DNA of 64,000 bases from Synechococcus sp. MU1617 (GTDB lineage: Bacteria > Cyanobacteriota > Cyanobacteriia > PCC-6307 > Cyanobiaceae), in the NCBI RefSeq assembly GCF_020514235.1, contig NZ_VTLB01000002.1, forward strand, positions 310,001 to 374,000, read 5' to 3'. The notes under the pieces were generated by a model, which searched no databases, was not told the DNA's origin, and saw only the letters and a list, made by a program, of their open reading frames with translations. Below are positions 16,793-26,600 of the stretch, one piece after another (the first letter of the stretch is position 1; the number at the start of each line of letters is the position of its first letter). Position numbers and translations under genes: made by a program.

Positions 16793-17941
16793 TTAGCCAA
16801 GAGCAGCGGAGGCTGCAGCGACCCCTGTTCCCATGCTGCCTTTGTGCAGGCCAAGGGACTGAAGGGTGGATTCAATCGCAGCGACGGCGGTCAGAACATC
16901 CCGGTCGCAGACATAGCCGAGATGGCCGATGCGGAACACCTGACCTTTCAGGTGGTCTTGTCCTCCAGCCAGAAGAATGTCGAATTTCTCTTTGACGGCT
17001 TTGCGCAACTGTTCTGCATCGATGCCTTCGGGAGCCACGGCGGTGATCGCCGGGCTGCCACAACCCTCGGCAGCAAACAGGCGCAGGCCCATTGCCTTCA
17101 TGCCCGCCTGGGCGGCGGCGCGATGGCGGGCGTGGCGGGCAAAAATCGCCTCCAGGCCTTCCTTCTGCATCATCTCCAGAGCAGCTTCCAGGCCGAAGTA
17201 GAGGTTCACTGCCGGGGTGAAGGGGTTGCTGTCCTTCGCAGCTGTTTTCCGGTAGGGGCCCAGATCCAGATAGAACTTGGGTAGATCTGAGCTCTCGTAG
17301 GCCTCCCAGGCCCGTGCGCTCATGGCCACAAAACTCAGGCCTGGAGGAAGCATGTAGCCCTTCTGTGCGCCTGAAGCCACCACATCCAGTCCCCACTCGT
17401 CCATCGGCACGTTGGTGGCACCAAGGCTGGTGACGCAGTCCGCCAGGGTCAGCGCGGTGCCGTGGGCCTTCACGTGACGGGCAATGCTCTCCAGGTCATT
17501 GATCACCCCTGTCGAGGTTTCCGAGTGGGTGAGGATCACGGCCTTGATCGCTTTGGCGCTGTCGGCTTCCAATGCCGAGCGGAAGGCCTCCGGATCGAGG
17601 GGCTGGCCCCACTCCGCCTTGATCACCTCAACATCCAGTCCGTAGGCGCGGGCCACCTTGACCCAGCGTTCGCCGAACTTGCCGTTGTCACCGCAAAGCA
17701 CCTTGTCGCCGCGGCTGAGGGTGTTGATGATTCCCGCTTCCATGGCAGCGGTTCCGCTGCCGGTGATCACCAGCACGTCGCTCGTCGTCTGGTGCAACCA
17801 CTTCAGTTGTTCGGTGGTGCGCCGCACGATGGCCTGGAACTCCCCGCTGCGGTGGCCGATGGGGTGACGACCCATGGCCTTCAGCACCGTTTCCGGCACC
17901 GGGGTGGGGCCCGGAATCATCAGGGTGAGCTTGTCCTGCAT
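16793..17941 (-). CDS. Class V aminotransferase (alanine/serine--glyoxylate aminotransferase type)
   Basis: A 382-residue PLP enzyme of the alanine-glyoxylate/serine-glyoxylate aminotransferase group, which cyanobacteria use in the photorespiratory glycolate route. The start reads L-M-I-P-G-P-T-P-V-P, then G-S-G-T-A-A-M-E-A at the cofactor phosphate site, H-S-E-T-S-T-G and A-D-C-V-T-S-L-G, with the Schiff-base lysine K194 in S-G-A-Q-K-G-Y. In older annotation this family is called 'soluble hydrogenase 42 kDa subunit', a misnomer. The amino donor cannot be settled from sequence. It is divergent from cbiD. Confidence 0.88.
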   Translation of the reverse strand: MQDKLTLMIPGPTPVPETVLKAMGRHPIGHRSGEFQAIVRRTTEQLKWLHQTTSDVLVITGSGTAAMEAGIINTLSRGDKVLCGDNGKFGERWVKVARAYGLDVEVIKAEWGQPLDPEAFRSALEADSAKAIKAVILTHSETSTGVINDLESIARHVKAHGTALTLADCVTSLGATNVPMDEWGLDVVASGAQKGYMLPPGLSFVAMSARAWEAYESSDLPKFYLDLGPYRKTAAKDSNPFTPAVNLYFGLEAALEMMQKEGLEAIFARHARHRAAAQAGMKAMGLRLFAAEGCGSPAITAVAPEGIDAEQLRKAVKEKFDILLAGGQDHLKGQVFRIGHLGYVCDRDVLTAVAAIESTLQSLGLHKGSMGTGVAAASAALG

Positions 17942-17979
17942 GGCGCGGGGGATGCCAATCGGCGACTCTAGAAAACAGC

Positions 17980-19086
17980 TTGTCCGGTTCCATCGCCCCC
18001 TCCAGCTCTGGATTGACCCTGCCGGTGTGGGTGGCGGCGGCGGCCAAGGCGGCCCTGGAGGTGTTGCTTGGCGAGCCGTTCAACGCTGAGCAGCAGTTAG
18101 ATCACGGGTCGGACCAACCGTCGTTGCAGGTGCCGGTTTGTTCGGCAGCACCCTTGGCGGATGGTCAGGCCCTGGGGATCAGCCGTTGTGATCCAGGGCA
18201 AGGCCTTGATCTGACGCGGGATCTTGAGGTCTGGGTTCGGGTGGCCTGGATCCCTGCATCACAGCCGGTGCTCGAGCTGCAGGCTGGAGAAGGGGTGGGC
18301 CGTTTTGGGCCTGAGGGCGACGTTTGCCTTTCCGGTTTTGCCCGTGAGCTGTTGGAGCGGAATCTGCTGCCTCTCTTGCCGCTCGGTCGGGGCTTGCTGG
18401 TGCAGCCGATTCTTCCGCGGGGCCGCACCCTGGCCGAACGCACCAGCAACGCTGCCTTCGGCGTTGTGGATGGTTTGGCCTTGATCGGCACCCAGGCCGA
18501 GGTGCAGCGCAGCGCTGCACCGGATCAATTGCAACAGGTGTTGGCAGACCTGAGGGCGCTCGCTGCGGATCCGGCGTTTCAGGGACGCCTCGTACTGGTG
18601 ATTGGCGAGAACGGCTTGGCTCTGGCCCGCCAGCAGGGTCTCGGCCCCGTGCTGAAGGTGGGGAACTGGGTGGGGCCGGTGTTAGTGGCCGCGGCGGAGG
18701 CTGGTGTTCGTGATCTGCTGTTGCTGGGCTACCACGGCAAATTGATCAAGCTGGCCGGCGGCATTTTTCACACCCATCACCATTTGGCTGATGGCCGTCT
18801 GGAGGTGTTGGTGGCCCTGGGACTGGATGCCGGCTTGTCGGCGGCTCAGATGCTGCAACTGCGCGGCGCCGCCTCCGTTGAGGAGGCCTTTCAGGAACTG
18901 GATGCCGATCAAGCCAGGGCCATCGGTCAGCATCTGGCCGCGATGGTGGAGCAGCGCAGCCAGTCCTATGTGGCCCGCTACGGCGCGTGGTCGATGTGGA
19001 TTGGTGCTGCCCTGTTCGACCGCAGCCGCACCCTGCGTTGGTGGGGACCGGAAGGGGAGAAGCGCTTCTTTACATTGAGGGATTGA
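17980..19086 (+). CDS. cbiD: Cobalt-precorrin-5B C1-methyltransferase CbiD
   Basis: CbiD methylates C1 of cobalt-precorrin-5B in anaerobic-type corrin synthesis, using SAM. The 368-residue protein has the family pattern [12 protein letters not shown] near the N-terminus, V-C-S-A-A-P-like and the Gly-rich [18 protein letters not shown] near residue 250. TTG at 17980 is the longest start; a shorter one is possible because the family's first helix begins about 12 residues later. It is 32 bases upstream of guaA; cobH lies elsewhere in this window, so the corrin genes are scattered. Confidence 0.9.
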   Translation: MSGSIAPSSSGLTLPVWVAAAAKAALEVLLGEPFNAEQQLDHGSDQPSLQVPVCSAAPLADGQALGISRCDPGQGLDLTRDLEVWVRVAWIPASQPVLELQAGEGVGRFGPEGDVCLSGFARELLERNLLPLLPLGRGLLVQPILPRGRTLAERTSNAAFGVVDGLALIGTQAEVQRSAAPDQLQQVLADLRALAADPAFQGRLVLVIGENGLALARQQGLGPVLKVGNWVGPVLVAAAEAGVRDLLLLGYHGKLIKLAGGIFHTHHHLADGRLEVLVALGLDAGLSAAQMLQLRGAASVEEAFQELDADQARAIGQHLAAMVEQRSQSYVARYGAWSMWIGAALFDRSRTLRWWGPEGEKRFFTLRD

Positions 19087-19118
19087 CGCTCGTCAGCGAG
19101 CGATACCTCCCAGGATCG

Positions 19119-20705
19119 ATGTCCCAGCCCTCGTCCGACACTCAGCGTCAGCCGGCCATCGTCATTCTTGATTTCGGCTCCCAGTATTCGGAGCTGATTG
19201 CTCGGCGCGTGCGCGAGACCGAGGTGTTTTCGGTGGTGCTCGGCTACAGCACTTCGGCGGAGGAGCTGCGACGCATGGCTCCGAAGGGAATCATCCTCAG
19301 CGGTGGCCCCAGTTCCGTGTATGCCGAACATGCGCCCTTGTGCGATCCCGGCATCTGGGATCTGGGCATTCCCGTGCTGGGGGTTTGCTACGGGATGCAG
19401 CTGATGGTGCAACAGCTCGGTGGAGTTGTTGAGGCCGCCACGGGTAAGGCCGAATACGGCAAGGCGCCTCTCGAAGTGGATGACCCGACGGATCTGCTCA
19501 CCAATGTCGACAACGGTTCGACGATGTGGATGAGCCATGGCGACTCGGTGAAAGCGCTGCCGGAGGGGTTTGTGCGTTTGGCCCACACCGCCAACACACC
19601 GGAGGCGGCGGTGGCGCACCTTCAGCGCAAGCTCTACGGCGTGCAATTCCACCCCGAGGTGGTGCATTCCACCTGCGGCATGGCTTTGATCCGCAATTTC
19701 GTTTATCACGTTTGCGGCTGTGATCCCGATTGGACCACCGCGGCGTTCATCGATGAGGCCGTAGGCCTGGTTCGGGAGCAGGTGGGCGACAAACGTGTCC
19801 TGTTGGCTCTATCCGGAGGAGTTGACTCCTCCACCCTCGCCTTCCTGCTCAAGAAGGCGATCGGTGATCAGCTCACCTGCATGTTCATCGACCAGGGCTT
19901 CATGCGGAAGGGTGAGCCCGAGTTCCTCATGGACTTCTTCGATCGGAAGTTCAACATCCATGTGGAGTACATCAATGCTCGCCAGAGGTTCATCGGCAAG
20001 CTGAACGGCATCACCGATCCGGAAGAGAAGCGCAAGATCATCGGCACCGAGTTCATCCGGGTCTTCGAAGAGGAGAGCAAGCGGCTCGGACCTTTCGATT
20101 ACCTGGCCCAGGGCACGCTTTACCCCGATGTGATCGAAAGCGCTGGCACCAACGTTGACCCTAAGACGGGCGAACGGGTTGCTGTGAAGATCAAGAGCCA
20201 CCACAACGTGGGTGGTCTTCCCAAGGATCTTCAGTTCAAGCTTGTGGAGCCCCTGCGCAAGCTGTTTAAGGATGAAGTGCGCAAGGTGGGTCGCAGCCTC
20301 GGCCTGCCCGAGGAGATCGTGCGCCGCCATCCTTTCCCGGGTCCTGGTCTGGCCATCCGCATCTTGGGTGAAGTCACCGACGAGAAGCTGGATTGCCTGC
20401 GTGATGCTGACTTGATTGTTCGCCAGGAAATCAAGGAAGCAGGGCTGTATCACGACATCTGGCAGGCTTTTGCTGTGCTGCTGCCGGTGCGTTCCGTCGG
20501 TGTGATGGGGGACAAACGCACCTATGCCTGGCCGATCGTGCTGCGATGCGTGTCTAGTGAGGACGGCATGACCGCCGATTGGTCTCGCCTTCCCTACGAC
20601 CTGATGGAGACCATCTCCAATCGGATCGTGAATGAGGTGAAGGGGGTGAATCGGGTGGTGCTCGACATCACCAGCAAGCCCCCCGGCACGATCGAGTGGG
20701 AGTGA
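19119..20705 (+). CDS. guaA: GMP synthase (glutamine-hydrolysing)
   Basis: GuaA converts XMP to GMP with ATP and glutamine. The 528-residue protein has an N-terminal class I amidotransferase domain (I-L-D-F-G-S-Q-Y, nucleophile C90 in G-V-C-Y-G-M-Q-L, and Q-F-H-P-E-V carrying the catalytic His), the ATP-pyrophosphatase P-loop S-G-G-V-D-S-S from residue 232, and a C-terminal dimerisation domain ending K-P-P-G-T-I-E-W-E. The ATG at 19119 is chosen because the upstream extension reads into cbiD. The sulfotransferase-like gene begins on its stop (TGATG). Confidence 0.97.
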   Translation: MSQPSSDTQRQPAIVILDFGSQYSELIARRVRETEVFSVVLGYSTSAEELRRMAPKGIILSGGPSSVYAEHAPLCDPGIWDLGIPVLGVCYGMQLMVQQLGGVVEAATGKAEYGKAPLEVDDPTDLLTNVDNGSTMWMSHGDSVKALPEGFVRLAHTANTPEAAVAHLQRKLYGVQFHPEVVHSTCGMALIRNFVYHVCGCDPDWTTAAFIDEAVGLVREQVGDKRVLLALSGGVDSSTLAFLLKKAIGDQLTCMFIDQGFMRKGEPEFLMDFFDRKFNIHVEYINARQRFIGKLNGITDPEEKRKIIGTEFIRVFEEESKRLGPFDYLAQGTLYPDVIESAGTNVDPKTGERVAVKIKSHHNVGGLPKDLQFKLVEPLRKLFKDEVRKVGRSLGLPEEIVRRHPFPGPGLAIRILGEVTDEKLDCLRDADLIVRQEIKEAGLYHDIWQAFAVLLPVRSVGVMGDKRTYAWPIVLRCVSSEDGMTADWSRLPYDLMETISNRIVNEVKGVNRVVLDITSKPPGTIEWE

Positions 20706-21328
20706 TGGCGTGGGATTGGTTGCGGCCCAAACCGGGCCGCATCTTTTTGATCGGTCACAACAAGTGCGGCACCCGGTCGTTCCACAAGCTGTTGCGGAAG
20801 AACGGCTACAGCTCGATCCACTACGACAAAGGTCGCCTGGCCCGCCGGATTCAGGCCAACTTCACCTTTTCCAAGCCGCTGCTGGATGGTGTGGATGGCT
20901 ATTGCGGCTACACGGACATGGAACTCTGCGGCGAGTTCTATGCCTACCGCCTCTTCCCTCTGTTGGATCTGCAGTATCCAGGCTCCTGCTTCATCTACAA
21001 CACGCGCGACGTGAGCCGCTGGGTCGACTCACGCATGAATCATCGCAAGGGCAAGTACGCCCGTGCCTACTTGGATCGGATGCGTCGGGCCTATGACGAT
21101 CCCTCATTGACGCTGGAGGACCTGCGTCAGCACTGGGAGGAGGCCTGGCAGCGCCATGACCTCGATCTGAAGCGCTATTTCGCAGGACGCAGCAATTTCT
21201 TTGCGTTCAACATCAGCGTGCCGTCTGAGCAGGCCGCTCTTTGCCGTTTTCTCAGGCGTCGGGGTTACCGGATCCGCGGCAAGGTGTTGCCCCATGCCGG
21301 CGCGCGATCTGCGCAGGCCGCAAGCTGA
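20705..21328 (+). CDS. Sulfotransferase-like protein
   Basis: A 207-residue protein with a sulfotransferase-type P-loop G-H-N-K-C-G-T-R-S-F-H-K-L-L (residues about 17-30), matching the 5'-phosphosulfate loop of PAPS-dependent enzymes, and a later T-R-D-V-S-R-W motif matching the 3'-phosphate site. The acceptor is unknown; a surface glycan, glycolipid or tyrosine would be typical. It begins on the guaA stop (TGATG) so is co-translated with a purine gene, an unusual partner. It is one of three sulfotransferase-like genes in the window (also 49931 and 55501). Confidence 0.75.
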   Translation: MAWDWLRPKPGRIFLIGHNKCGTRSFHKLLRKNGYSSIHYDKGRLARRIQANFTFSKPLLDGVDGYCGYTDMELCGEFYAYRLFPLLDLQYPGSCFIYNTRDVSRWVDSRMNHRKGKYARAYLDRMRRAYDDPSLTLEDLRQHWEEAWQRHDLDLKRYFAGRSNFFAFNISVPSEQAALCRFLRRRGYRIRGKVLPHAGARSAQAAS

Positions 21329-21385
21329 TTCACGGCTGGCGACGACCCTGCATCACCGATACCTTGGGCCACCGGCCTTTGGGAT

Positions 21386-21997
21386 ATGACGGCGACACAA
21401 CAGCAGGAAGTTCAGCTGCAGCGCCGGTTGCAGCAGGACAGCATTCAGCTGGGTGGCCGCACGATCTATCTGAACCCCTTCCTCTATTGGCGGCGGTTTG
21501 ACAGCAACACCGATCGCTGGCTGCGGGAGCCCGGACAGCTGACGGAGGATCAGATCACCGCCAATCGCAGCCGGTTTTACCCCGAACTCGACTGGGGTCA
21601 GCTGGATGATCACGCCACCGCAGTCCACGATGGTGCTGTGGAGATGTTCCTCAAGAGCCTTGAGCTGATCAGCACCTTTCATCCCGAGCTGGGTTCCGGG
21701 CAGATGCTCGAGGTGGAACGCAAGATGACGATCACTAAGAAACGGGCCTTCGAGCGTTGGGTGGACAAGGCGATCCGGCGGCGTCAGCGCGATGAAACCC
21801 GTGAGAATCGGCGCTTTGAGCGCAGCCGCTTCTGGCGTGCCTGGCGAGAGTGGATTCTGCTGGACACCACCCAGAAAGCCTTGGTGCCTGTGGCGATGTT
21901 GATGGTGCTCAGTGGGGTGATGGGCTGGTCCCTGGCTGCGGACCGCTCAGCTTGTCCGACATTGGCGCTTCCTTCGGGACAGACTGGGGTTCGTTGA
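21386..21997 (+). CDS. Conserved-type hypothetical protein with C-terminal membrane segment
   Basis: A 203-residue protein. The N-terminal two thirds are hydrophilic, with aromatic stretches (I-Y-L-N-P-F-L-Y-W-R-R-F) and a very basic section R-R-R-Q-R-D-E-T-R-E-N-R-R-F-E-R. A hydrophobic helix (L-V-P-V-A-M-L-M-V-L-S-G-V-M-G-W) sits at about residues 168-183 and is followed by a short tail, so it is likely tail-anchored. No known domain is recognised. It sits in a plus-strand run that continues into a penicillin-binding protein, which suggests an envelope-related role (weak inference). Confidence 0.7.
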   Translation: MTATQQQEVQLQRRLQQDSIQLGGRTIYLNPFLYWRRFDSNTDRWLREPGQLTEDQITANRSRFYPELDWGQLDDHATAVHDGAVEMFLKSLELISTFHPELGSGQMLEVERKMTITKKRAFERWVDKAIRRRQRDETRENRRFERSRFWRAWREWILLDTTQKALVPVAMLMVLSGVMGWSLAADRSACPTLALPSGQTGVR

Positions 21998-22006
21998 TCT
22001 GGCCCC

Positions 22007-22390
22007 ATGGCCGCTGATTCCACCTCCGACAACCCGCTCGACCAGTTGCGTCTGTCGCTGATGCAGGACGTGCTTCCTGTTGGGCTGGCCGTACTTGAGA
22101 GGGCCCGGCAGGGGGGTCCCGGAAAAGTGGTAGAGGTGTTCACGGCGGGGTCGGAGGACCCCATCGCAGATTTGCGTCAGGAGGGTGAGCCCGTGGCGCG
22201 CGATGTGCGAGAACAGCTGGACACCGTGAGCCCGGGACTGGGCAATCCGGTGATGCCGGTTTCGATCTCTGTTGACGAACCGGCAACGGTTGAACAGGAC
22301 GGCCCCGACGACCTGCTGCCAACCCTGCGGCGGATTGAAGAGCGCCTTGAGGAGTTGCGCCGCCGTTTGCCAGCGCAGCAACAGGAATGA
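22007..22390 (+). CDS. Hypothetical protein upstream of a class B PBP
   Basis: A 127-residue acidic protein with an N-terminal helix (D-Q-L-R-L-S-L-M-Q-D-V-L-P-V-G-L-A-V-L-E-R), a disordered middle and a C-terminal Arg/Glu helix R-R-I-E-E-R-L-E-E-L-R-R-R. Its stop overlaps the PBP start by 4 bases and it begins 9 bases after the previous gene. This three-gene unit (21386, 22007, 22387) looks like an operon. Function unknown; the tight coupling hints at a cell-wall elongation accessory role. Confidence 0.68.
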   Translation: MAADSTSDNPLDQLRLSLMQDVLPVGLAVLERARQGGPGKVVEVFTAGSEDPIADLRQEGEPVARDVREQLDTVSPGLGNPVMPVSISVDEPATVEQDGPDDLLPTLRRIEERLEELRRRLPAQQQE

Positions 22391-24174
22391 CCCGTTCCGC
22401 CCAGCAGCGTCAGACCGGTCTGCGTCAGCAACCCCTTGTTCTGCTGCTGTTGGTGCTGATGTTTTGCAGTGCCATGGTCAGCCGCCTGGTCTGGATGCAG
22501 CTGCTGGAGGGGTCGCGCTTTCGCGAACTAGCGGACGAAAACCGCATCCGTCTGGTGCCCCGCTCGCCGATCCGCGGTCGGTTGCTCGATCGCAAAGGCC
22601 GGGTGCTGGCCACCAGCAAGCTCACCTACTCCCTGTATCTCGAGCCGCGTCTGGTCAGCGATGACGACTGGCCTGATCTGCGGGATCGCCTGGCACGGCT
22701 GCTGAATTTGAAGCCTGATCTGCTCGACCAGCGCCGGCAGAAGGGCCTGGATCGGGATGGTTACCGCACCACGTTGGCCCTGGATCTCAAGCCCGAACAG
22801 GTGCTGCGTTTCCGTGAACAGGCTCTTGGGTTGCGGGGCGCCCAGGTGGATGTCGACATCCTGCGCTTCTATCCCAATGGAACCTTGGCGGCCCACGCCC
22901 TGGGTTACACCCAGCCCATCACGGAAAACGAATACGAAATCCTGTCGGAGAAGGGCTACAAGATCCGCGACCGGATTGGTCGCACGGGTGTGGAAGCCGC
23001 CTATGAGCGCCATCTGCGCGGCAAATGGGGCGGCCAGATGCTCGAGGTGAATGCCATGGGCGAAGTGCAGCGCAACCTGGGCGATCGACCTTCCCAAGCA
23101 GGAAAGGATCTGGTGCTCACCCTCGATCTGGATTTGCAGCGGGTGGCGGAGCAGGCGCTGGCGGACAAGCCCGGTGGCGCTGTTGTGGCGTTGGAGGCGG
23201 CCACGGGTGCCGTGTTGGCTTTGGCCAGCCGTCCCAGCTTTGATCCGAATTTCTTCTCCAAGCTGATCATCACCCAGAAGGAGTACGACGCCCTCTTCTC
23301 CAATCCGAAGAAACCGTTGCTGTCCCGGGCCATGAATCCCTATGACCCCGGGAGCACCTGGAAGCCGGTGACGGCGATGGCCGGCATGGAGTCCGGAAAA
23401 TTTCCGCCCAACACCAAGCTGCACACCAAGGCCTGCATCACCTATGGCGGCCACTGCTTCCCGGATCACAACGGGGCTGGTTTCGGTCACATCGGCTATG
23501 CCGATGCCCTGCGCTTTTCCAGCAACACCTTTTTCTACCAAGTGGGAGTGGGAGTCGGCTCCAAAGCGCTGAAACAGGCCGCTGATCAGTTGGGCTTTCA
23601 GCAGAAAACCGGCATTGAGATCGGCTGGGAAGAGAGCGTCGGGCTGGTGGGGGATGAAGATTGGGCCGCCCGTGGCCGCGGCTGGACCGATCCCGGTACC
23701 AGCCCCTGGATTCCAGAGGACATGGCCAGTGCCTCCATCGGGCAGTCCGTGGTGCAGATCACCCCCCTGCAGCTGGCTCGCGCCTATGCGGTGTTCGCCA
23801 ATGACGGTTGGTTGGTGACGCCGCATCTCGCCGCCGGTGACATCGACTGGCTGAGCCCCGAGCACCGCACCAAGGTGGCGATGAAGCCATCAACGTTGCA
23901 GACGATCCGGGAGGGCCTGCGCAAAGTGGTGGAGGCCGGCACTGGTGCTGGCCTCAATGGGCCTGGTATTCCTCCGGCAGCTGGCAAAACGGGAACGGCA
24001 GAGGACAGCACGGGAGGTCCGGATCACGCCTGGTTCGGTTGTTATGCCCCCTATCCGGACGGCAAGATCGTGGTGGTGGCCTTTGCCCAAAACACCCCTG
24101 GAGGTGGATCGGTGCATGCTCTGCCGATGGCGAAGAAGGTTCTGGCGGAGTGGGAGAGGACCCGGCAGCGCTAG
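22387..24174 (+). CDS. Class B penicillin-binding protein (PBP2 / FtsI type)
   Basis: A 595-residue peptidoglycan transpeptidase with an N-terminal membrane anchor (about residues 14-36), the PBP dimerisation region (R-L-V-P-R-S-P-I-R-G-R-L-L-D-R-K-G), and the transpeptidase domain: S-T-W-K at 323-326, S-N-T at 379-381 and K-T-G-T-A from 534. The overall layout is that of the PBP2 (MrdA) elongation group, although FtsI cannot be fully excluded without comparison. Its TAG and the TAG of the convergent sqdX overlap in the palindrome CTAG. Confidence 0.9.
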   Translation: MTRSAQQRQTGLRQQPLVLLLLVLMFCSAMVSRLVWMQLLEGSRFRELADENRIRLVPRSPIRGRLLDRKGRVLATSKLTYSLYLEPRLVSDDDWPDLRDRLARLLNLKPDLLDQRRQKGLDRDGYRTTLALDLKPEQVLRFREQALGLRGAQVDVDILRFYPNGTLAAHALGYTQPITENEYEILSEKGYKIRDRIGRTGVEAAYERHLRGKWGGQMLEVNAMGEVQRNLGDRPSQAGKDLVLTLDLDLQRVAEQALADKPGGAVVALEAATGAVLALASRPSFDPNFFSKLIITQKEYDALFSNPKKPLLSRAMNPYDPGSTWKPVTAMAGMESGKFPPNTKLHTKACITYGGHCFPDHNGAGFGHIGYADALRFSSNTFFYQVGVGVGSKALKQAADQLGFQQKTGIEIGWEESVGLVGDEDWAARGRGWTDPGTSPWIPEDMASASIGQSVVQITPLQLARAYAVFANDGWLVTPHLAAGDIDWLSPEHRTKVAMKPSTLQTIREGLRKVVEAGTGAGLNGPGIPPAAGKTGTAEDSTGGPDHAWFGCYAPYPDGKIVVVAFAQNTPGGGSVHALPMAKKVLAEWERTRQR

Positions 24175-25316
24175 GCGGCCGTGAGTTGAGGCGTTGACAG
24201 CACCGTGCGGTAGTAGGTCCGCAGTTGTTCGGTGGCACCCGCCCAGCCCCAGCGCTCGGCTTCGGCACGGGCTGCAGTGCGCAGAGCTTGTCGTTCCAGG
24301 TCGTTCCCCAGCAAACGGCGGGTGGCCTCGATCAGGCTTGCAGCGCCGCCATCCGCGCCATCGGGTTCATAAAGGCAGCCGTTAACGCCGTCGCTGATGA
24401 TGTCTGGAATGCCGCCACGGTTGGCACCGACCACGGGACAACCTGCCGCCATGGCTTCCAAGAGCACCAGCCCCAGCGTTTCTGTGCTGGAGGGGAAGAG
24501 GAAGGCATCGCCGCTGGCGTAGGCCCCTGCCAAGTCTTCCCCGGCGAGATAACCGACGAAGGTGGTGGCGGTTCCTTCGAAGTGCTTCTCCAGTTGTTGG
24601 CGGTGGGGACCATCCCCCACAAGGGCCAGCCGTGCATCGGGTAGGGCCTCCAGAACGGGGCGGATCCGTTCGATCTGCTTCTCTGCGGAAAGGCGACCGA
24701 CGTAGAGCAGCAGGGCACCGCGGTCGTCATACCCCCCGAGAAGCCTCTGGCGAAGTTCCGCGCTGCGCAGTTCGGGACGGAACAACTCCGTGTCGACGCC
24801 CCGCTGCCACAGATCGGTGTGCTGAATGCCCTTGTCGCTGAGCTCCTTCACCATGGCAGTGGAGGTGCACAGATTCAGCAGGGCCTGGTTGTGGGCGGCC
24901 TTGAGCATTTCCCACAGGAGCGGCTCCAGCATTCCCAAGCCGTAATGCTCGAGGTATTTGGGCAGATGGGTGTGATAGCTGGCGACCAGAGGAATGCCCT
25001 TGTTCTTCGCGAGCCAGATGCCGCCGAGACCCAGCACCGCCGGGTTCACCACGTGGATTAGATCCGGCTGAAACGCATCGATCGCCTCCGACACCGCTGG
25101 GCGCGGCAAGGCCAGTTTGAGCTCGGGATAGAGCGGCAGTGGCATCGCTGGCACGCCGATCAGGCGTGCACCCATGTACTCATCCGGACAGCCTTCAGGA
25201 CAGAAGACCACCACCTCATCGCCGGCGTCCACCAGATGCTTCACCGTCTTGGTCAGACGGGTGACGATGCCATCGACCTTCGGCAGGAAGGTTTCGGTGA
25301 AGAAGGCGACTTTCAA
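24171..25316 (-). CDS. sqdX: Sulfolipid synthase SqdX (GT4 glycosyltransferase)
   Basis: SqdX transfers sulfoquinovose from UDP-sulfoquinovose to diacylglycerol, the last step of sulfolipid synthesis in thylakoids. It has the GT4 traits: F-F-T-E-T-F-L-P-K-V-D-G-I at the start, Y-V-G-R-L-S-A-E-K, and the donor-site F-P-S-S-T-E-T-L-G-L-V-L-L-E-A-M. The family start corresponds to a TTG at 25316 (L-K-V-A-F-F-T-E), 14 bases after the sqdB stop; an upstream in-frame extension is Pro/Ala-rich and overlaps sqdB, so it is rejected. sqdB-sqdX is the expected operon. Confidence 0.9.
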   Translation of the reverse strand: MKVAFFTETFLPKVDGIVTRLTKTVKHLVDAGDEVVVFCPEGCPDEYMGARLIGVPAMPLPLYPELKLALPRPAVSEAIDAFQPDLIHVVNPAVLGLGGIWLAKNKGIPLVASYHTHLPKYLEHYGLGMLEPLLWEMLKAAHNQALLNLCTSTAMVKELSDKGIQHTDLWQRGVDTELFRPELRSAELRQRLLGGYDDRGALLLYVGRLSAEKQIERIRPVLEALPDARLALVGDGPHRQQLEKHFEGTATTFVGYLAGEDLAGAYASGDAFLFPSSTETLGLVLLEAMAAGCPVVGANRGGIPDIISDGVNGCLYEPDGADGGAASLIEATRRLLGNDLERQALRTAARAEAERWGWAGATEQLRTYYRTVLSTPQLTAA

Positions 25317-25329
25317 GGATGAAGTCCGA

Positions 25330-26526
25330 TCAGGATGCGTTGCCGATGGCCTGGGCCTGGGTTTTGGTCCAGGCGGAGGTGCAGAGGATGCGGTTGCGGT
25401 CGCAACGGTCGGCATAGCGGGTGGCAATCTCCACCACCTCCTTCAGCAGGCCGTCATCGAGTGTGGTGGGGTTGAGGCCCAGTTCGATGAAGCAGCGGTT
25501 GTCCACGATCAGATCGTTCTCAACGGCCTCGTTACGGGGGTTGGGCAAGTTGTTGACCTGAGCGCCGGTGATAGCGGCCACCTTCTTGGCCAGTTCGCCC
25601 ACTTGATGGCTTTCGGTCATCTGGTTGAAGATCTTCACCCGCTCCCCTTGTTCCGGAGGGTTCTCCAGCGCCAGCTGGACGCAGCGCACGGAATCGCGGA
25701 TGTGGATGAAGGCGCGGGTCTGGCCACCGGTGCCATGCACGGTGAGCGGGTAGCCGATCGCAGCCTGCATCAGGAAGCGATTCAGCACTGTGCCGTAATC
25801 GCCGTCGTAATCGAAGCGATTGGTGAGCCGCGGGTCACGGTCGGTGGCATCGGTGTTGGTTCCCCAGACGATGCCCTGGTGCAGGTCGGTGATGCGGACC
25901 TTGTCGTTCTTGTTGTAGTAAAGGAAGAGCAGCTGATCGAGTGTCTTCGTCATGTGATAGACACTGCCGGGGCTTGCCGGGTGGAGGATTTCCTCCTCGA
26001 AGCGGCTGCCGTCGGGCTGGGGCACTTCCACCTTCAGGTAACCCTCGGGGATGGTGGCGCCGCGGTGGGAGCCATAGCCGTAGACGCCCATGGTGCCGAG
26101 ATGCACCACGTGGATGTCCTGACTGCTTTCAACGATGGCGGCCAGCAGATTGTGGGTGCCGTTGACGTTGTTGTCGACGGTGTAGCGCTTGGTGGCGCTG
26201 CTCTTCATCGAATAGGGCGCGGCCCGCTGTTCCGCGAAGTGGACCACCGAATCCGGGCGTTCCTCCAGCAGCAGATCCAGCAACCTTTGGTACTCATGGG
26301 CGATGTCCATGTGGACAAACCGCATCGGCTTCCCGCCGGTCTCCTCCCAGGCCTTGAGGCGCTCGCCGATGCTCACGATCGGAGTCAGCGACTCAACTTC
26401 AAGGTCGATATCGATCTTGCGACGGCTGAGGTTATCCACGATCAGAACATCGTGGCCCTGATCCGCCAGGTTCACCGCACAGGGCCAGCCACAGAAGCCG
26501 TCACCGCCGAGAACGAGAACTTTCAC
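25330..26526 (-). CDS. sqdB: UDP-sulfoquinovose synthase SqdB
   Basis: SqdB makes UDP-sulfoquinovose from UDP-glucose and sulfite. The 398-residue extended SDR shows the N-terminal G-G-D-G-F-C-G-W-P-C-A (NAD site), the catalytic T in L-G-T-M-G-V-Y-G, and the Y-H-M-T-K pair. GTG start with TAGGAG about eight bases before it. It is upstream of sqdX, and with psb34 and thiG further upstream on the same strand. Product feeds sulfolipid in photosynthetic membranes, especially useful for low-phosphate growth (known for marine picocyanobacteria). Confidence 0.96.
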   Translation of the reverse strand: MKVLVLGGDGFCGWPCAVNLADQGHDVLIVDNLSRRKIDIDLEVESLTPIVSIGERLKAWEETGGKPMRFVHMDIAHEYQRLLDLLLEERPDSVVHFAEQRAAPYSMKSSATKRYTVDNNVNGTHNLLAAIVESSQDIHVVHLGTMGVYGYGSHRGATIPEGYLKVEVPQPDGSRFEEEILHPASPGSVYHMTKTLDQLLFLYYNKNDKVRITDLHQGIVWGTNTDATDRDPRLTNRFDYDGDYGTVLNRFLMQAAIGYPLTVHGTGGQTRAFIHIRDSVRCVQLALENPPEQGERVKIFNQMTESHQVGELAKKVAAITGAQVNNLPNPRNEAVENDLIVDNRCFIELGLNPTTLDDGLLKEVVEIATRYADRCDRNRILCTSAWTKTQAQAIGNAS

Positions 26527-26600
26527 CCCAAACTCCTACTGGAACGAGCGTGATGCTCACTCCGGGCAAGCTACTACAGGGATTTTCAGTGTGAACTGTC

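Noticed and set aside
22528-23865. 445-codon minus-strand frame inside the PBP gene
   Set aside because: Lies wholly within the well-supported transpeptidase gene; amino-acid composition is biased and no domain is recognisable.
25174-26553. 459-codon plus-strand frame opposite sqdX/sqdB
   Set aside because: It mirrors sqdB codons, is rich in Val/Asp/Gly, and has no RBS or known motif.
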